A stretch of 64,000 nt of DNA from Ramlibacter algicola (GCF_016641735.1 NZ_JAEDAO010000001.1:3596001-3660000), one strand, 5' to 3'; counted from the stretch's first letter, positions 28,796 to 38,783 are shown. The notes: generated by a model from the letters alone, not told the origin. Numbers and translations are program-made.

Positions 28796-29755
28796 ATGCA
28801 ACGCCGCCACCTGCTCCTTGCCGCCGCTTCGACGGCCGCCCTTCCCGCCTTCGCGCAAGCCCGCCCGATCCGCCTGATCGTCCCGTATGCCGCCGGCGGT
28901 CCCATCGACGCCACGGCGCGGGTGCTGGCCGAGCGGGTGAAGGACAGCCTGGGGCCGGTGATCATCGACAACCGGCCGGGCGCGGGCGGCAACATCGGCG
29001 TGGACGCGGTCGCGAAGGCGGCACCCGATGGCCTGACCATCGGCATCGCGGCGGTCGCGACCCACGCGATCAACCCCTGGCTGTTCACGAAGATGCCGTT
29101 CGACGCGGCCAAGGACTTCGCGCCGATCACGCAGATGGTCCGTGTGCCCAACGTGCTGGTGATGAACGCCGAGACCGCGGCGCGGCTGAAGATCAACACG
29201 CTGGCCGACCTCATTCGCTACGCGAAGGCCAATCCGGCCCGCCTGAACTACGGCAGCGGCGGCAACGGCAGCGCCGGCCACCTTGCCGGCGAGATGTTCA
29301 AGCGCGACGCCGGCATCTTCGCCGTCCACATCCCGTACAACGGCGGCAACCCGGCGCAGCTGGCGCTGCTCTCCGGGCAGGTCGACTTCAACTTCGACAA
29401 CCTCGCGACAGCCGCCCCGAACATCCGCTCCGGCAAGCTGAAGGCGCTGGCCGTGACGACCTTGCAACGCTCGCCCATGCTGGCCGACGTGCCGCCGGTC
29501 GCCGAGACCCTCAAGGGATTCGCGATCGACACCTGGTGGGGCCTGGTCGCGCCCGCCGGCACGCCGCGCGAGACCATCCAGAAGCTCAATGCAGCCTTCG
29601 TCGCCGCCCTGAACTCGCCGGAAGCGAGGACGCGCTTCGCCAACCTGCTGGCCGAGCCCGTGGCCACGTCGCCGGATGAGTTCGGCGCGTTCATGCGGGC
29701 CGAACTCGCCAAGTACGAGAAGGTCGTCAAGGCCTCGGGCGCCAAGGTCGACTGA
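28796..29755 (+). CDS. Bug-family (TctC-like) tripartite tricarboxylate transporter binding protein
   Basis: A 319-residue periplasmic binding protein with a short signal peptide (1-20, ALPAFAQA). The family motifs RLIVPYAAGGPIDATAR, IIDNRPGAGGNIG and DLIRYAKANPARLNYGSGG are present. Such Bug proteins bind small carboxylates or other anions and are very numerous in beta-proteobacteria; most are orphans without TctA/TctB, as here. The substrate cannot be predicted. It starts 32 nt after palindrome copy B. A GCCGGC hairpin without a T-tract follows the stop. Confidence 0.92.
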   Translation: MQRRHLLLAAASTAALPAFAQARPIRLIVPYAAGGPIDATARVLAERVKDSLGPVIIDNRPGAGGNIGVDAVAKAAPDGLTIGIAAVATHAINPWLFTKMPFDAAKDFAPITQMVRVPNVLVMNAETAARLKINTLADLIRYAKANPARLNYGSGGNGSAGHLAGEMFKRDAGIFAVHIPYNGGNPAQLALLSGQVDFNFDNLATAAPNIRSGKLKALAVTTLQRSPMLADVPPVAETLKGFAIDTWWGLVAPAGTPRETIQKLNAAFVAALNSPEARTRFANLLAEPVATSPDEFGAFMRAELAKYEKVVKASGAKVD

Positions 29756-29890
29756 CGACCGCCGGCTCGGCGCCGGCGACGAGCGGCAGGGGGTTCTCCA
29801 GGCGTCCTACTTCCGCTGTGCGGTTTTTCCGACAGTGGCTCAACCATTCCCGGCCTACAGTGGCTCGACGGGAACACGAGGAGAGTCACC

Positions 29891-30496
29891 ATGGGCGCAG
29901 CTGGTGGTGTGGCAGCAATCCGGGCAGGCCTGGCCGTCGCGGCCTGCGTGTGGGCGACGGCAGCCGGCGCTCAGGCGCTCGGCGCCCCTTCGCAGGGGTT
30001 CGACTGGCGCCCGCAAACCTCCAGCCTCGGGCTGAGTCCCGCCCGCGCCGAAATCGCCATCGGCTGCGGCTCCTCCCTCCTGCCTTGCCGCAACAGCTTC
30101 GAGGCCGCGCAAGCCACCACCCTGCAGGACCAGCTGCGCTGGACCATGGAGGTCGGCGTGCTGAACCTGGGCTCCACCGGCATGGCGCTGTCGCCCGGCC
30201 GCCAGGGCCTGAACGTGAGCCTGGTGGGGCGCCAGCCGCTGTCGTTGTTCGGCACCCGCTTCTCGCTGTACGGGAAGCTGGGCACCACCTACGGCCTCAC
30301 CGACCCGTCGCTCGCGGCCACGCCGCTTGCGGGCACGGACGGTGGCCATGGGCTGTCGTTCGGCGCCGGCGTGAGCATGGCCTTCACGCCGCGCCTGTCC
30401 GCTTCGTTCGGCGTCGACAGCCACGAACTGCGCCTGGGCGGCGGCCCGCGCGACCCGGTGCGTGCGACCAGCCTCGGGCTGCAGTACCGCTACTGA
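29891..30496 (+). CDS. Small outer-membrane beta-barrel-like protein
   Basis: A 201-residue protein with a signal peptide (about 1-28, ATAAGAQA). It then shows alternating hydrophobic/aromatic strands with loops rich in Gly (SLYGKLGTTYGLTDPS, LSFGAGVSMAFTPRLSASFGVD) and ends in LGLQYRY, i.e. an aromatic-terminated strand as in outer-membrane barrels of the OmpA/OmpW size class. Two cysteines (GCGSSLLPC) sit in an early loop. A GAGGAG ribosome-binding site precedes the ATG. No closer family is recognised. It is convergent with livF. Confidence 0.7.
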   Translation: MGAAGGVAAIRAGLAVAACVWATAAGAQALGAPSQGFDWRPQTSSLGLSPARAEIAIGCGSSLLPCRNSFEAAQATTLQDQLRWTMEVGVLNLGSTGMALSPGRQGLNVSLVGRQPLSLFGTRFSLYGKLGTTYGLTDPSLAATPLAGTDGGHGLSFGAGVSMAFTPRLSASFGVDSHELRLGGGPRDPVRATSLGLQYRY

Positions 30497-30551
30497 GCCC
30501 GGGCGCGCTGCGGTTGGAAGTTCCAGCGGCGCGACAGCCCCGCGCACAAAG

Positions 30552-31268
30552 CTATTCGCCCAGGTAGGCCGCGCGCACCTTGGGGTCCTGCAGCATCTGC
30601 TGCGCCTGGCCTTGCATGGTGACGACGCCGGACTCCATCACGTAGGCGCGGTCGGCGATCTGCAGCGCGCGGCTGGCGTTCTGCTCCACCAGCAGCACGG
30701 TGACGCCCTGCCCGTGCACGTCGCGCACGACCTCGAACACCTTGTCGACCATGATCGGCGACAGGCCCATCGACGGTTCGTCCAGCAGCAGCAGCCGCGG
30801 CCGGCTCATGAGCGCGCGCCCGATCGCCAGCATCTGCTGCTCGCCGCCGGACATGGTGCCGGCGAGCTGGTTCCGGCGTTCCTTCAGCCGCGGGAAGATC
30901 GTGAAGACCTTGTCCAGGTCCGCCGCGATGTCGGCCGTGTCCCTGCGGATGTGCGCGCCCATCTGCAGGTTCTCGGTGATGGTCATGCGCGTGAACACGC
31001 CACGGCCTTCGGGCACCATCGCCAGGCCGTCCTTCACCAGGTCCCACGCGCCGCGGCCGCGGATGCTGCGGCCCCGGAACGTGATGTCGCCGTCGCGCAG
31101 CGGCAGCAGGCCGGTGATGGCCTTCATCGTGGTGGTCTTGCCGGCGCCGTTGGAGCCGATGAGCGACACCAGCTCGCCCTCGCGCACCTCGAAGTCCACG
31201 CCCTTGACGGCCTGGATGCCGCCGTAGGCGACCTGCAGGCCCTTCACCTGGAGCAGCGTGTCGGCCAT
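30552..31268 (-). CDS. livF: Branched-chain amino acid-type ABC transporter ATPase LivF
   Basis: A 238-residue ABC ATPase. Walker A GSNGAGKTT, signature MSGGEQQMLAIGRAL, Walker B LLLLDEPSMGLSP, and the Liv-type end (VRAAYLGE) identify LivF. It is the second ATPase of a HAAT-family importer and follows livG directly (1 nt gap). Genes livG, livM and livH lie upstream on the same strand, making one operon. Confidence 0.93.
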   Translation of the reverse strand: MADTLLQVKGLQVAYGGIQAVKGVDFEVREGELVSLIGSNGAGKTTTMKAITGLLPLRDGDITFRGRSIRGRGAWDLVKDGLAMVPEGRGVFTRMTITENLQMGAHIRRDTADIAADLDKVFTIFPRLKERRNQLAGTMSGGEQQMLAIGRALMSRPRLLLLDEPSMGLSPIMVDKVFEVVRDVHGQGVTVLLVEQNASRALQIADRAYVMESGVVTMQGQAQQMLQDPKVRAAYLGE

Positions 31269-31269
31269 C

Positions 31270-32040
31270 TCAGTGCGCTCCCGTGCCGAGGTAGGCCTCG
31301 ATGACCTTCTCGTTTTTCTGCACTTCCGCCGGCGTGCCCTCGGCGATCTGCTTGCCGTAGTCCAGCACCGTCACGCGGTCGCACAGGCCCATCACGAGCT
31401 TCACGTCGTGCTCGATCAGCAGGATGGTGCGGTCGTCGTTGCGGATGCGGTCGATCAGCTCGCGCAACTGCGTCTTCTCCGTCGCGTTCATGCCGGCCGC
31501 CGGTTCGTCCAGCGCGATCAGCTGCGGGTCGGTGGCCATCGCACGTGCGATCTCCAGCCGGCGCTGGTCGCCGTACGACAGCGTGCGCGCGCGGTAGTCG
31601 GCATAGCGGCCGATGCCGACGTACTCGAGCAGTTCCTGCGCGCGCCTGGCGATCGCGGCTTCCTCGTCGCGGAAATGGCGAGTGCGGAACATGGCGCCGA
31701 ACAGGCCCGAGCTGGTGCGGATGTGGCGCCCGACCATGACGTTCTCCAGCGCGGTCATGTCGGGGAACAGCCGGATGTTCTGGAACGTGCGCGCGATGCC
31801 GGCCCTGGCCACCTCGTGCACCGCCGACGGCTTGTACGGCTTGCCGGCCAGCTCGAAGCTGCCGCTGTCGGGCGCGTACAGGCCCGTGATCACGTTGAAG
31901 AACGTCGTCTTGCCCGCGCCGTTGGGGCCGATCAGGCCGTAGACCTGGCCGCGGTGGATCGTCACACCGACGTCCGACAGCGCCTGCAGCCCGCCGAAGC
32001 GCTTGGAGATGCCCGCCACCTGCAGGACCACGTCACCCAT
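31270..32040 (-). CDS. livG: Branched-chain amino acid-type ABC transporter ATPase LivG
   Basis: A 256-residue ABC ATPase. Walker A GPNGAGKTTFFNVITG, the LivG-type IARTFQNIRLFPDMT segment, signature LSYGDQRRLEIARA and Walker B LIALDEPAAGMN identify LivG. The start at 32040 begins MGDVVLQVAGISKRFGG; the longer upstream frame overlaps livM and is not ABC-like. It is 11 nt after livM. Confidence 0.93.
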   Translation of the reverse strand: MGDVVLQVAGISKRFGGLQALSDVGVTIHRGQVYGLIGPNGAGKTTFFNVITGLYAPDSGSFELAGKPYKPSAVHEVARAGIARTFQNIRLFPDMTALENVMVGRHIRTSSGLFGAMFRTRHFRDEEAAIARRAQELLEYVGIGRYADYRARTLSYGDQRRLEIARAMATDPQLIALDEPAAGMNATEKTQLRELIDRIRNDDRTILLIEHDVKLVMGLCDRVTVLDYGKQIAEGTPAEVQKNEKVIEAYLGTGAH

Positions 32041-32051
32041 CGCAGCGTCCC

Positions 32052-33182
32052 TCACTTGGCGCCGGACGGCAGCGACTTGCCGTGCTCGGGGGTGGGCCAC
32101 AGGCCGCGCGGCCGCAGCAGCATGATGATGATCATCGCCAGCGCGATCAGCAGCTGGCGCAGGATCGACGCGTCCAGGCGCCCGTCGGTGAGGCGCTGCA
32201 GGTCCCACACCCCGGCCACCCAGCGCAGCACCTCGGGCATCGCCGCCAGCAGCACCGCGCCCAGGATCACGCCCGGCAGGTGGCCCAGGCCGCCGAGCAC
32301 CACCATCGCGACGATCATCACGGACTCCATCAGGCTGAAGGATTCCGGCGAGACGAAGGTCTGGAACGCCGCGAACATGACGCCCGACACGCCGCCGAAA
32401 GTGGCCCCCATGCCGAACGCCAGCAGCTTCATGTTGCGCGTGTTGATGCCCATCGCCTTGGCCGCGATCTCGTCCTCGCGGATCGCCATCCAGGCGCGGC
32501 CGATGCGCGACAGCTCGAGACGGTGGCAGATGATCACGCTGAGGACGACCAGCGCCAGGAACAGGTAGTAGTACAGCGTCACCGACGACAGCGTGTAGCC
32601 GCCGATCTCGAGCCGCTTGCCCAGGTTGATGCCGGGGATGCCGAACCAGTCGAAGCGGAACAGCGTCACCGGCTCGATCTGGTCGAGGCCGCGCGGGCCG
32701 TTGGTGATGTTGATCGGCGCTTCCAGGTTGTTCATGAACACCCGGATGATTTCGCCGAAGCCCAGCGTGACGATGGCCAGGTAGTCGCCGCGCAGCTTGA
32801 GCGTCGGCGCGCCGAGCAGCACGCCGAAGATGCCCGCGACCGCGGCCCCGAGCGGGATCACCAGCCAGACGGACGTGTGCAGGCCGTGCGGGAACAGCGC
32901 CGCGAACCAGGGGAAGTGCTCCGACAGGTGCGGCGACGCCATCAGCCCGTACATGTAGGCACCGATGGCGAAGAACGCGACGTAGCCCAGGTCCAGCAGC
33001 CCCGCGTAGCCGACCACGATGTTCAGGCCCAGCGCGAGCAGCACGTACAGCAGCGCGGTGTCCGCGATGCGCACCCAGAAGTTGCCGGCGGACTGCAGCA
33101 CCAGCGGCAGGATCAGGAGCCCGAAGGTGCTGAAGGCGATGACCAGGAAGCGGTCGCGGCGGGAGGCGTCGGTGGAAGCCAT
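32052..33182 (-). CDS. livM: Branched-chain amino acid-type ABC transporter permease LivM
   Basis: A 376-residue inner-membrane permease with about nine to ten membrane segments. Typical parts are LGLNIVVGYAGLLDLGYVAFFAIGAY, LRGDYLAIVTLGFGEIIR and GRAWMAIREDEIAAKAMGIN, the last being the ATPase-coupling loop. An inserted loop between LRG... and the coupling region is longer than in the shortest LivM. It lies between livH and livG in the operon. Confidence 0.93.
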   Translation of the reverse strand: MASTDASRRDRFLVIAFSTFGLLILPLVLQSAGNFWVRIADTALLYVLLALGLNIVVGYAGLLDLGYVAFFAIGAYMYGLMASPHLSEHFPWFAALFPHGLHTSVWLVIPLGAAVAGIFGVLLGAPTLKLRGDYLAIVTLGFGEIIRVFMNNLEAPINITNGPRGLDQIEPVTLFRFDWFGIPGINLGKRLEIGGYTLSSVTLYYYLFLALVVLSVIICHRLELSRIGRAWMAIREDEIAAKAMGINTRNMKLLAFGMGATFGGVSGVMFAAFQTFVSPESFSLMESVMIVAMVVLGGLGHLPGVILGAVLLAAMPEVLRWVAGVWDLQRLTDGRLDASILRQLLIALAMIIIMLLRPRGLWPTPEHGKSLPSGAK

Positions 33183-33197
33183 GGCGCGCTCCTGTCC

Positions 33198-34130
33198 TCA
33201 GGCCCGGTCGGCGACGCGCTCGCCCAGCAGGCCCGAGGGCCGCAGCGTCAGCATCACGATCAGCACGACGAAGGCGAAGATGTCGGCGTAGTTGCTGCCC
33301 AGCACGCCGCCGGTGAGGTCGCCGATGTAGCCGGAGCCGATCGCCTCGATCAGCCCCAGCAGGATGCCGCCGACGACGGCGCCGGCCAGGTTGCCGATGC
33401 CGCCGAACACCGCGGCGGTGAAGGCCTTCAGCCCGGGCAGCACCCCCATGGTGTGGTGCGCGCTGCCGTAGTTGGACGCGTACATCACGCCGGCGATGGT
33501 CGCGAGGATGGCGCCGATGACGAACGTGGCGCTGATGACCGTGTCGGGCCGCACGCCCATCAGCGCCGCGACGCGCGGGCTTTCGGCGGTGGCGCGCATC
33601 GCCCGGCCCAGCCGCGTGTAGTTGACCAGGTACATCAGCGACACCAGCGACACCGCGGTGACCACCAGCACCATGATCTGCGTCGGCGTGATCACCGCCG
33701 ATTCACCGATGGCGATGGCGTCGGTGGGCAGCAGCGCCGGGTACGGCTTGTAGTTGGGCTTGAAGACGATCATCGCCAGCGTCTGCAGCAGCAGCGAGAC
33801 GCCGATGGCGGTGATCAGCGGCGCGAGCTTGGGGCTGTTGCGCAGCGGCCGGTAGGCGAGCTTCTCGATCGTGTAGTTGAGCGCCGACGTCACCACGCAG
33901 GCCACCAGCGTCACGAACAGCAAAAGCACCCACCCAGGCAGGCCCGGCGCGTGCTCCTGCATCCAGCCGATGAGGGCCCAGCTCACGAGCGCGCCCACCA
34001 TCAGCACCTCGCCGTGCGCGAAGTTGATCAGGTTGATGATGCCGTACACCATCGTGTAGCCGAGGGCCACGAGCGCATACATGCTGCCCAGGACCAGCCC
34101 GTTGATGATCTGCTGCAGCAGGACGTCCAT
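33198..34130 (-). CDS. livH: Branched-chain amino acid-type ABC transporter permease LivH
   Basis: A 310-residue permease. The start MDVLLQQIINGLVLGSMYALVALG is the standard LivH N-terminus, and the coupling loop GRAMRATAESPRVAALMGV and the KAFTAAVFGGIGNLAGA region are present. About eight membrane segments are predicted. It is the first gene of the livHMGF operon. The substrate-binding protein LivK is missing here, so the substrate could be amino acids or another small solute, and the binding protein must be supplied from elsewhere. Confidence 0.93.
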   Translation of the reverse strand: MDVLLQQIINGLVLGSMYALVALGYTMVYGIINLINFAHGEVLMVGALVSWALIGWMQEHAPGLPGWVLLLFVTLVACVVTSALNYTIEKLAYRPLRNSPKLAPLITAIGVSLLLQTLAMIVFKPNYKPYPALLPTDAIAIGESAVITPTQIMVLVVTAVSLVSLMYLVNYTRLGRAMRATAESPRVAALMGVRPDTVISATFVIGAILATIAGVMYASNYGSAHHTMGVLPGLKAFTAAVFGGIGNLAGAVVGGILLGLIEAIGSGYIGDLTGGVLGSNYADIFAFVVLIVMLTLRPSGLLGERVADRA

Positions 34131-34166
34131 GTTCGATGTCGTGTGGTGGCCCGGGGGCCCATTAGC

Positions 34167-34197
34167 AAAAAACCCGCCATGCACGCAGGACGGGTTT
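34167..34197 (-). terminator. Intrinsic terminator between rarA and livH
   Basis: On the minus strand a 7-bp stem (AAACCCG/CGGGTTT; 34191-34197 with 34170-34176) with a 14-nt loop runs into a T stretch complementary to the A-run at 34167-34172. It lies 93 nt after rarA and 37 nt before livH, so it ends rarA transcription. Confidence 0.82.
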
Positions 34198-34289
34198 CTC
34201 AGCCGTTCAAATTGTAGCGATGGGTGCAGGCAGTCTCCCCGCCGCGCGCCGCAGCCGTCCCCCGTGGAAACACGAATAGGAGGCGGGCC

Positions 34290-35603
34290 TCACTCCTCCG
34301 TGCCGCCGGCCTGCGTATTGCGCTGGCGCAGCTCGCGCAGCTTGTCGGCGATGCGCAGTTCCAGGCCGCGCTCGACGGGCTGGTAGAAGCCGGGCGGCGC
34401 CATGCCGTCGGGCAGGTAGGTCTCGCCCGCCGCGAAGCCGCCCTCCTCGTCGTGCGCGTAGCGGTAGCCCTTGCCGTAGTCGAGGTCCTTCATCAGCTTC
34501 GTGGGCGCGTTGCGCAGGTGCATGGGCACGGGGCGCGTGCCGTCCTGCTTCACGAACGCGCGGGCCGCGTTGTAGGCCTTGTAGACCGCGTTCGACTTGG
34601 GCGCGATCGCGAGGTACACGATGCACTCGGCCAGCGCGAGTTCGCCCTCGGGCGTCCCGAGGCGCTCGTACACCTCGGCCGCGTCGAGGGCCAGCCGCAG
34701 CGCACGCGGGTCCGCCAGCCCGATGTCCTCGGCCGCCATGCGGATCATGCGGCGCGCCATGTAGCGCGGGTCGGCACCGCCGTCGAGCATGCGCACGAGC
34801 CAGTACAGCGCCGCATCCGGGTCGGAGCCGCGCACCGACTTGTGCAGCGCGCTGATCGTGTCGTAGAACTGCTCGCCGCCCTTGTCGTAGCGGCGCATGC
34901 GCTCGCCCAGCACCTTCAGCAGCCAGGCGTCGGTGACTTCGCCGAGCTGCTCGCTCGCCGCCGCGACGGCGAGCGTCTCCAGCGTGTTCAGCAACCGGCG
35001 CGCATCCCCGTCCGCGTACGCGACGAGGCGATCGCGCGCCGCGTCTTCCAGCGGCGGCACGGCGCCGATCGCCTGCGCCTTGCCGATGATGGTGGCCAGG
35101 TCCTGTTCCGACAGCGGCTGCAACACGTACACCGCGGCGCGCGACAGCAGCGCGGAATTGACTTCGAACGAGGGGTTCTCGGTGGTCGCGCCGATGAACG
35201 TGAACAGCCCCGATTCCACGTGCGGCAGGAACGCGTCCTGCTGGCTCTTGTTGAAGCGGTGGACTTCGTCGACGAAGACGATGGTGCGGCGCTGCTCGAG
35301 GCCGTCGCGCGCCTTCTCCGCCAGGTCGACGGCCTCGCGGATGTCCTTCACGCCCCCGAGCACTGCGCTGATGGTGATGAACTGCGCGTCGAACGCGTCG
35401 GCCATCAGCCGCGCGATGGTGGTCTTGCCCGTGCCCGGCGGTCCCCAGAGGATGCAGCTGTGCGGCTGCCCCGACTCGAACGCGATCCGCAGCGGCATGC
35501 CCTCCCCCAGCAATTGCTGCTGCCCGACGACTTCCCCCAGCGACTGCGGGCGCAGCCGTTCGGCGAGCGGGGCATGGGGCGGGGTGGCAGGCTTGCGGGG
35601 CAC
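34290..35603 (-). CDS. rarA: Replication-associated recombination ATPase RarA (MgsA)
   Basis: A 437-residue AAA+ protein of the RarA/WRNIP1 clamp-loader-related family. N-terminal LAERLRPQSLGEVVGQQQLLGEG, Walker A GPPGTGKTT (about 54-62), Walker B VFVDEVHRFNKSQQD (about 109-123), sensor region GATTENPSFEVNSALLSR, and the C-terminal MgsA tetramerisation domain (GYRYAHDEEGGF) are present. It acts at stalled replication forks. Length is normal. Palindrome copy C separates it from lolA. Confidence 0.96.
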   Translation of the reverse strand: MPRKPATPPHAPLAERLRPQSLGEVVGQQQLLGEGMPLRIAFESGQPHSCILWGPPGTGKTTIARLMADAFDAQFITISAVLGGVKDIREAVDLAEKARDGLEQRRTIVFVDEVHRFNKSQQDAFLPHVESGLFTFIGATTENPSFEVNSALLSRAAVYVLQPLSEQDLATIIGKAQAIGAVPPLEDAARDRLVAYADGDARRLLNTLETLAVAAASEQLGEVTDAWLLKVLGERMRRYDKGGEQFYDTISALHKSVRGSDPDAALYWLVRMLDGGADPRYMARRMIRMAAEDIGLADPRALRLALDAAEVYERLGTPEGELALAECIVYLAIAPKSNAVYKAYNAARAFVKQDGTRPVPMHLRNAPTKLMKDLDYGKGYRYAHDEEGGFAAGETYLPDGMAPPGFYQPVERGLELRIADKLRELRQRNTQAGGTEE

Positions 35604-35643
35604 GCGCCGAGTCTACGGTGCGGCGCTGGCGCGCCGCTGGAAC

Positions 35644-35752
35644 CTCAACGCAGAGGTCGCAGAGTGCAGAGAGAGAGAACGCAGAGAAGACACAAGGCAA
35701 GTGTTCTGGATTCCTCCGCGACCTCTCTCTCCTCTGTGTCCTCTGCGTTGAG
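35644..35752. repeat. GCAGA palindrome, copy C
   Basis: A ~109-bp palindrome with perfect 13-bp ends, CTCAACGCAGAGG (35644-35656) and CCTCTGCGTTGAG (35740-35752). The purine-rich left half carries GCAGA units, the right half CTCTC/TCTGC units. It lies 30 nt after the lolA stop, between lolA and rarA. Confidence 0.88.
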
Positions 35753-35782
35753 AACGCCAGCGGCGCGGAGGCGCCGCGACCA

Positions 35783-36415
35783 CTACTGCCGAACGACGTC
35801 CGCCCCCTGGGGCGCCTTGAAGTCGAAGGTGCCTGCGGGCACCGGCACGTTCAGCTGCAGCTTGTCGAACTTCAGCACCGACAGCTGGCCGAAGCCGTCC
35901 AGGATCTCCAGCGTCGACAGGTCGTTGCCCTTGAAGCCGACCTTGACGTTGTTCAACTGGCCTTCCTTGTTCTTCGGCGTCGCGACCACCCACTGCAGGC
36001 CGTCGCGGTCGGGGGCGTTCTCCAGGTTGAAGTCCTTGCGCAGGCTGGCCAGGTCGGGCGCGGCCGCGATGATGGCGGCGGGCGTGGAGCCGAGCACCTG
36101 CGCCTGCTTGCGCGCGGTGACCTGGTTGAGGTCGATGTCGTGCATCCACAGCGTCTGGCCATCGGCGACCAGCGTCTGCGCGAACGGCTTGCGGTACTCG
36201 AAGCGGAAGCGGTTCGGCCGCGAGAACTCGAAGGTGCCGCTGGACGTGCGCGTGCGCGCGGCCTGGCCCTCGCGCGCGGGGGCGGTGACGACCTGGGTGA
36301 AGTCGGCGCGCCCGGACTTGGCCGTCTTGACGAAATGCTCCAGGGCGTCGAGGCCGGCGGCCTGGGCGGCGGCGGACGCGAACGCGACCGCAGCGAAGGC
36401 GATGAGCTGCTTCAT
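35783..36415 (-). CDS. lolA: Outer-membrane lipoprotein carrier protein LolA
   Basis: A 210-residue periplasmic chaperone that carries lipoproteins from LolCDE to LolB. Signal peptide is residues 1-20 (AAAQAAG). The mature part has the LolA features: FTQVV strand, SSGTFEFSRPNRFRFEYRKPFAQTLVADG, and LWMHDIDLNQVT. The start at 36415 begins MKQLIAFAAVAF, a good signal peptide; the longer frame to 36451 is not. Downstream of ftsK, as commonly seen. Confidence 0.95.
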   Translation of the reverse strand: MKQLIAFAAVAFASAAAQAAGLDALEHFVKTAKSGRADFTQVVTAPAREGQAARTRTSSGTFEFSRPNRFRFEYRKPFAQTLVADGQTLWMHDIDLNQVTARKQAQVLGSTPAAIIAAAPDLASLRKDFNLENAPDRDGLQWVVATPKNKEGQLNNVKVGFKGNDLSTLEILDGFGQLSVLKFDKLQLNVPVPAGTFDFKAPQGADVVRQ

Positions 36416-36458
36416 GGCTGTTGGGTCCGGCGGCGCCGGCGAAGTTCGCAACCGCGCG

Positions 36459-38783
36459 TTACTCGGCGCGGGTGGGGACCAGGATCTCGCGCTGCCCCTG
36501 GCCGTTCATGGCGCTGACCAAGCCGGCCTTCTCCATGTCCTCCACGAGGCGCGCCGCCCGGTTGTACCCGATCTTCAGGTGCCGCTGGACCAGCGAAATG
36601 CTCGCCTTGCGGTTCTTCAGCACCACCTCCACGGCCTGGTCGTACATCGGGTCCTTCTCGCCGCCCGCGTCGCCCAGCAGGTCGCCGCCGGCGCCGTCGT
36701 CATCGACCACGCCGCCTTCGAGCACGCCCTCGATGTAGTTGGGTTCGCCGCCCTGCTCCTTCAGGTACGCGACCACGCGGTGCACTTCCTCGTCGCTGAC
36801 GAAGGCGCCGTGCACGCGGATCGGCAGGCCGGTGCCGCTGGCCATGTACAGCTGGTCGCCCATCCCGAGCAGCGCTTCCGCGCCCATCTGGTCGAGGATG
36901 GTGCGGCTGTCGATCTTGCTGGAGACCTGGAATGCGATGCGGGTCGGGATATTGGCCTTGATCAGGCCCGTGATCACGTCGACCGAAGGCCGTTGCGTCG
37001 CGAGGATCAGGTGGATGCCGGCCGCGCGCGCCTTCTGCGCCAGGCGCGCGATCAGCTCCTCGATCTTCTTGCCCACCACCATCATCAGGTCGGCCAGCTC
37101 GTCGATGACGACCACGATGTACGGCAGGCGGTCGAGCGGCTCGGGCTCCTCCGGCGTCAGGCTGAAGGGGTTGTAGAGGAACTCGCCCTTGGCCTTGGCG
37201 TCGTCGATCTTGGCGTTGTAGCCGGCCAGGTTGCGCACACCCAGCTTGCTCATCAGCTTGTAGCGGCGTTCCATCTCGCCGACGCACCAGTTCAGGCCGT
37301 GCGCGGCCTGCCTCATGTCGGTGACCACCGGCGCCAGCAGGTGCGGGATGCCCTCGTAGACCGACATCTCCAGCATCTTGGGGTCGATCATCAGCAGGCG
37401 CACGTCGCGCGCCTCGGACTTGTAGAGCAGCGACAGGATCATCGCGTTGATGCCCACCGACTTGCCCGAACCGGTGGTGCCGGCGACCAGCACGTGCGGC
37501 ATCTTGGCGAGGTCGGCCACGACCGGGTTGCCGACGATGTCCTTGCCCAGGCCCAGCGTGAGCATCGACTTGGCTTCGTTGTAGACCTGCGAGCCGAGGA
37601 TCTCGGACAGCCGGATCGACTGCCGCTTGGCGTTGGGCAGTTCCAGCGCCATGTAGTTCTTGCCCGGGATCGTCTCGATCACGCGGATGGACACCAGCGA
37701 CAGCGAGCGCGCCAGGTCCTTGGCCAGGTTGACGATCTGCGAGCCCTTCACGCCCGTGGCCGGCTCGATCTCGTAGCGCGTGATCACCGGGCCGGGCTGC
37801 GCGAGCACCACCCGCACCTCGACGCCGAAGTCCTTCAGCTTCTTCTCGATCAGCCGCGACGTCATCTCCAGCGTCTCGGGGCTGACCGTCTCCTGCCGCT
37901 GCTGCGCGCCATCGAGCAGGTCGACCTGCGGCAGCTTGCTGTCCGGCAGTTCGGTGAACAGCGGCTTCTGGCGCTCCTTCACGACCCGCTCGCTCTTGGG
38001 CACGTCGATGATGGTCGGCTCGATGAGCACCGGGGTCGGGTGGTGTTCCTCGATCTCGACGCGTTCGACCTCCACCGTCTCCTCGCGCTCGCGCGCCGCC
38101 TGCTGCCCCAGCGCGACGTCCTGCGCGATCTCGCGCTTCTCGCGCCGGCGGCGCACCAGGTCTTCCAGCGCGGCGCCGATGCGTTCGGCCGCGTGGCCCC
38201 AGGAGAAGCGGAACACGATGGCCATGCTGGCGACCACGAGCGCGACGGCCACCAGGCCCGAGCCCGTGAACCCGAGCCACTTCACGGCCGCCGGGCCCGT
38301 GATGAACCCCAGCGCGCCCCCCGCGTGATCGGGCAGCCGCGACTCGAAGCGGTACAGGCGCGACCACTCCAGCGCCGTGCTCGCGCACAGCAGCGCGGCC
38401 AGCGCGACCCAGAAGGCGACGCGGCTGCGCGTCCAGCCGCGGGCGGCCGGGTCCGCACCCCGCATCCAGCGTGCCAGCGCCGTCAGCCAGGCGCGCACGC
38501 CGGCGGCGAAGCACCACCAGGCCGAGAACCCGAGCAGGAAGTAGCTGCCGTCCGCGAGCCAGGCGCCCAGGCGGCCGCCCCAGTTGCGCGGCGGCAGGCC
38601 GCTGCCGGAGGTGGAGAACGCGGCGTCCTGCGCCGAGTACGACGCGATCGCGAGCAGCCAGAACAGGAGCGCCGCGGCGCCGGCGATGAGGGCGATTTCC
38701 TGCGCGAAGCGCAGTGCCGCGGGCCGCGGCGTGGACGCCGACCCCGGCGCCCCGTGCGTGAGGGTGTTCAGCGAATAGGTCAT
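36459..38783 (-). CDS. ftsK: DNA translocase FtsK
   Basis: A 774-residue cell-division DNA translocase. N-terminal membrane domain with four segments within about 24-200, a charged linker (about 210-290), then the alpha/beta motor with Walker [17 protein letters not shown] (about 440) and Walker [15 protein letters not shown], and finally the gamma winged-helix domain ([29 protein letters not shown]) that reads KOPS sites. The linker is short, as in most beta-proteobacteria. The start ATG at 38783 ([11 protein letters not shown]) is preferred to 38822. Confidence 0.97.
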   Translation of the reverse strand: MTYSLNTLTHGAPGSASTPRPAALRFAQEIALIAGAAALLFWLLAIASYSAQDAAFSTSGSGLPPRNWGGRLGAWLADGSYFLLGFSAWWCFAAGVRAWLTALARWMRGADPAARGWTRSRVAFWVALAALLCASTALEWSRLYRFESRLPDHAGGALGFITGPAAVKWLGFTGSGLVAVALVVASMAIVFRFSWGHAAERIGAALEDLVRRRREKREIAQDVALGQQAAREREETVEVERVEIEEHHPTPVLIEPTIIDVPKSERVVKERQKPLFTELPDSKLPQVDLLDGAQQRQETVSPETLEMTSRLIEKKLKDFGVEVRVVLAQPGPVITRYEIEPATGVKGSQIVNLAKDLARSLSLVSIRVIETIPGKNYMALELPNAKRQSIRLSEILGSQVYNEAKSMLTLGLGKDIVGNPVVADLAKMPHVLVAGTTGSGKSVGINAMILSLLYKSEARDVRLLMIDPKMLEMSVYEGIPHLLAPVVTDMRQAAHGLNWCVGEMERRYKLMSKLGVRNLAGYNAKIDDAKAKGEFLYNPFSLTPEEPEPLDRLPYIVVVIDELADLMMVVGKKIEELIARLAQKARAAGIHLILATQRPSVDVITGLIKANIPTRIAFQVSSKIDSRTILDQMGAEALLGMGDQLYMASGTGLPIRVHGAFVSDEEVHRVVAYLKEQGGEPNYIEGVLEGGVVDDDGAGGDLLGDAGGEKDPMYDQAVEVVLKNRKASISLVQRHLKIGYNRAARLVEDMEKAGLVSAMNGQGQREILVPTRAE

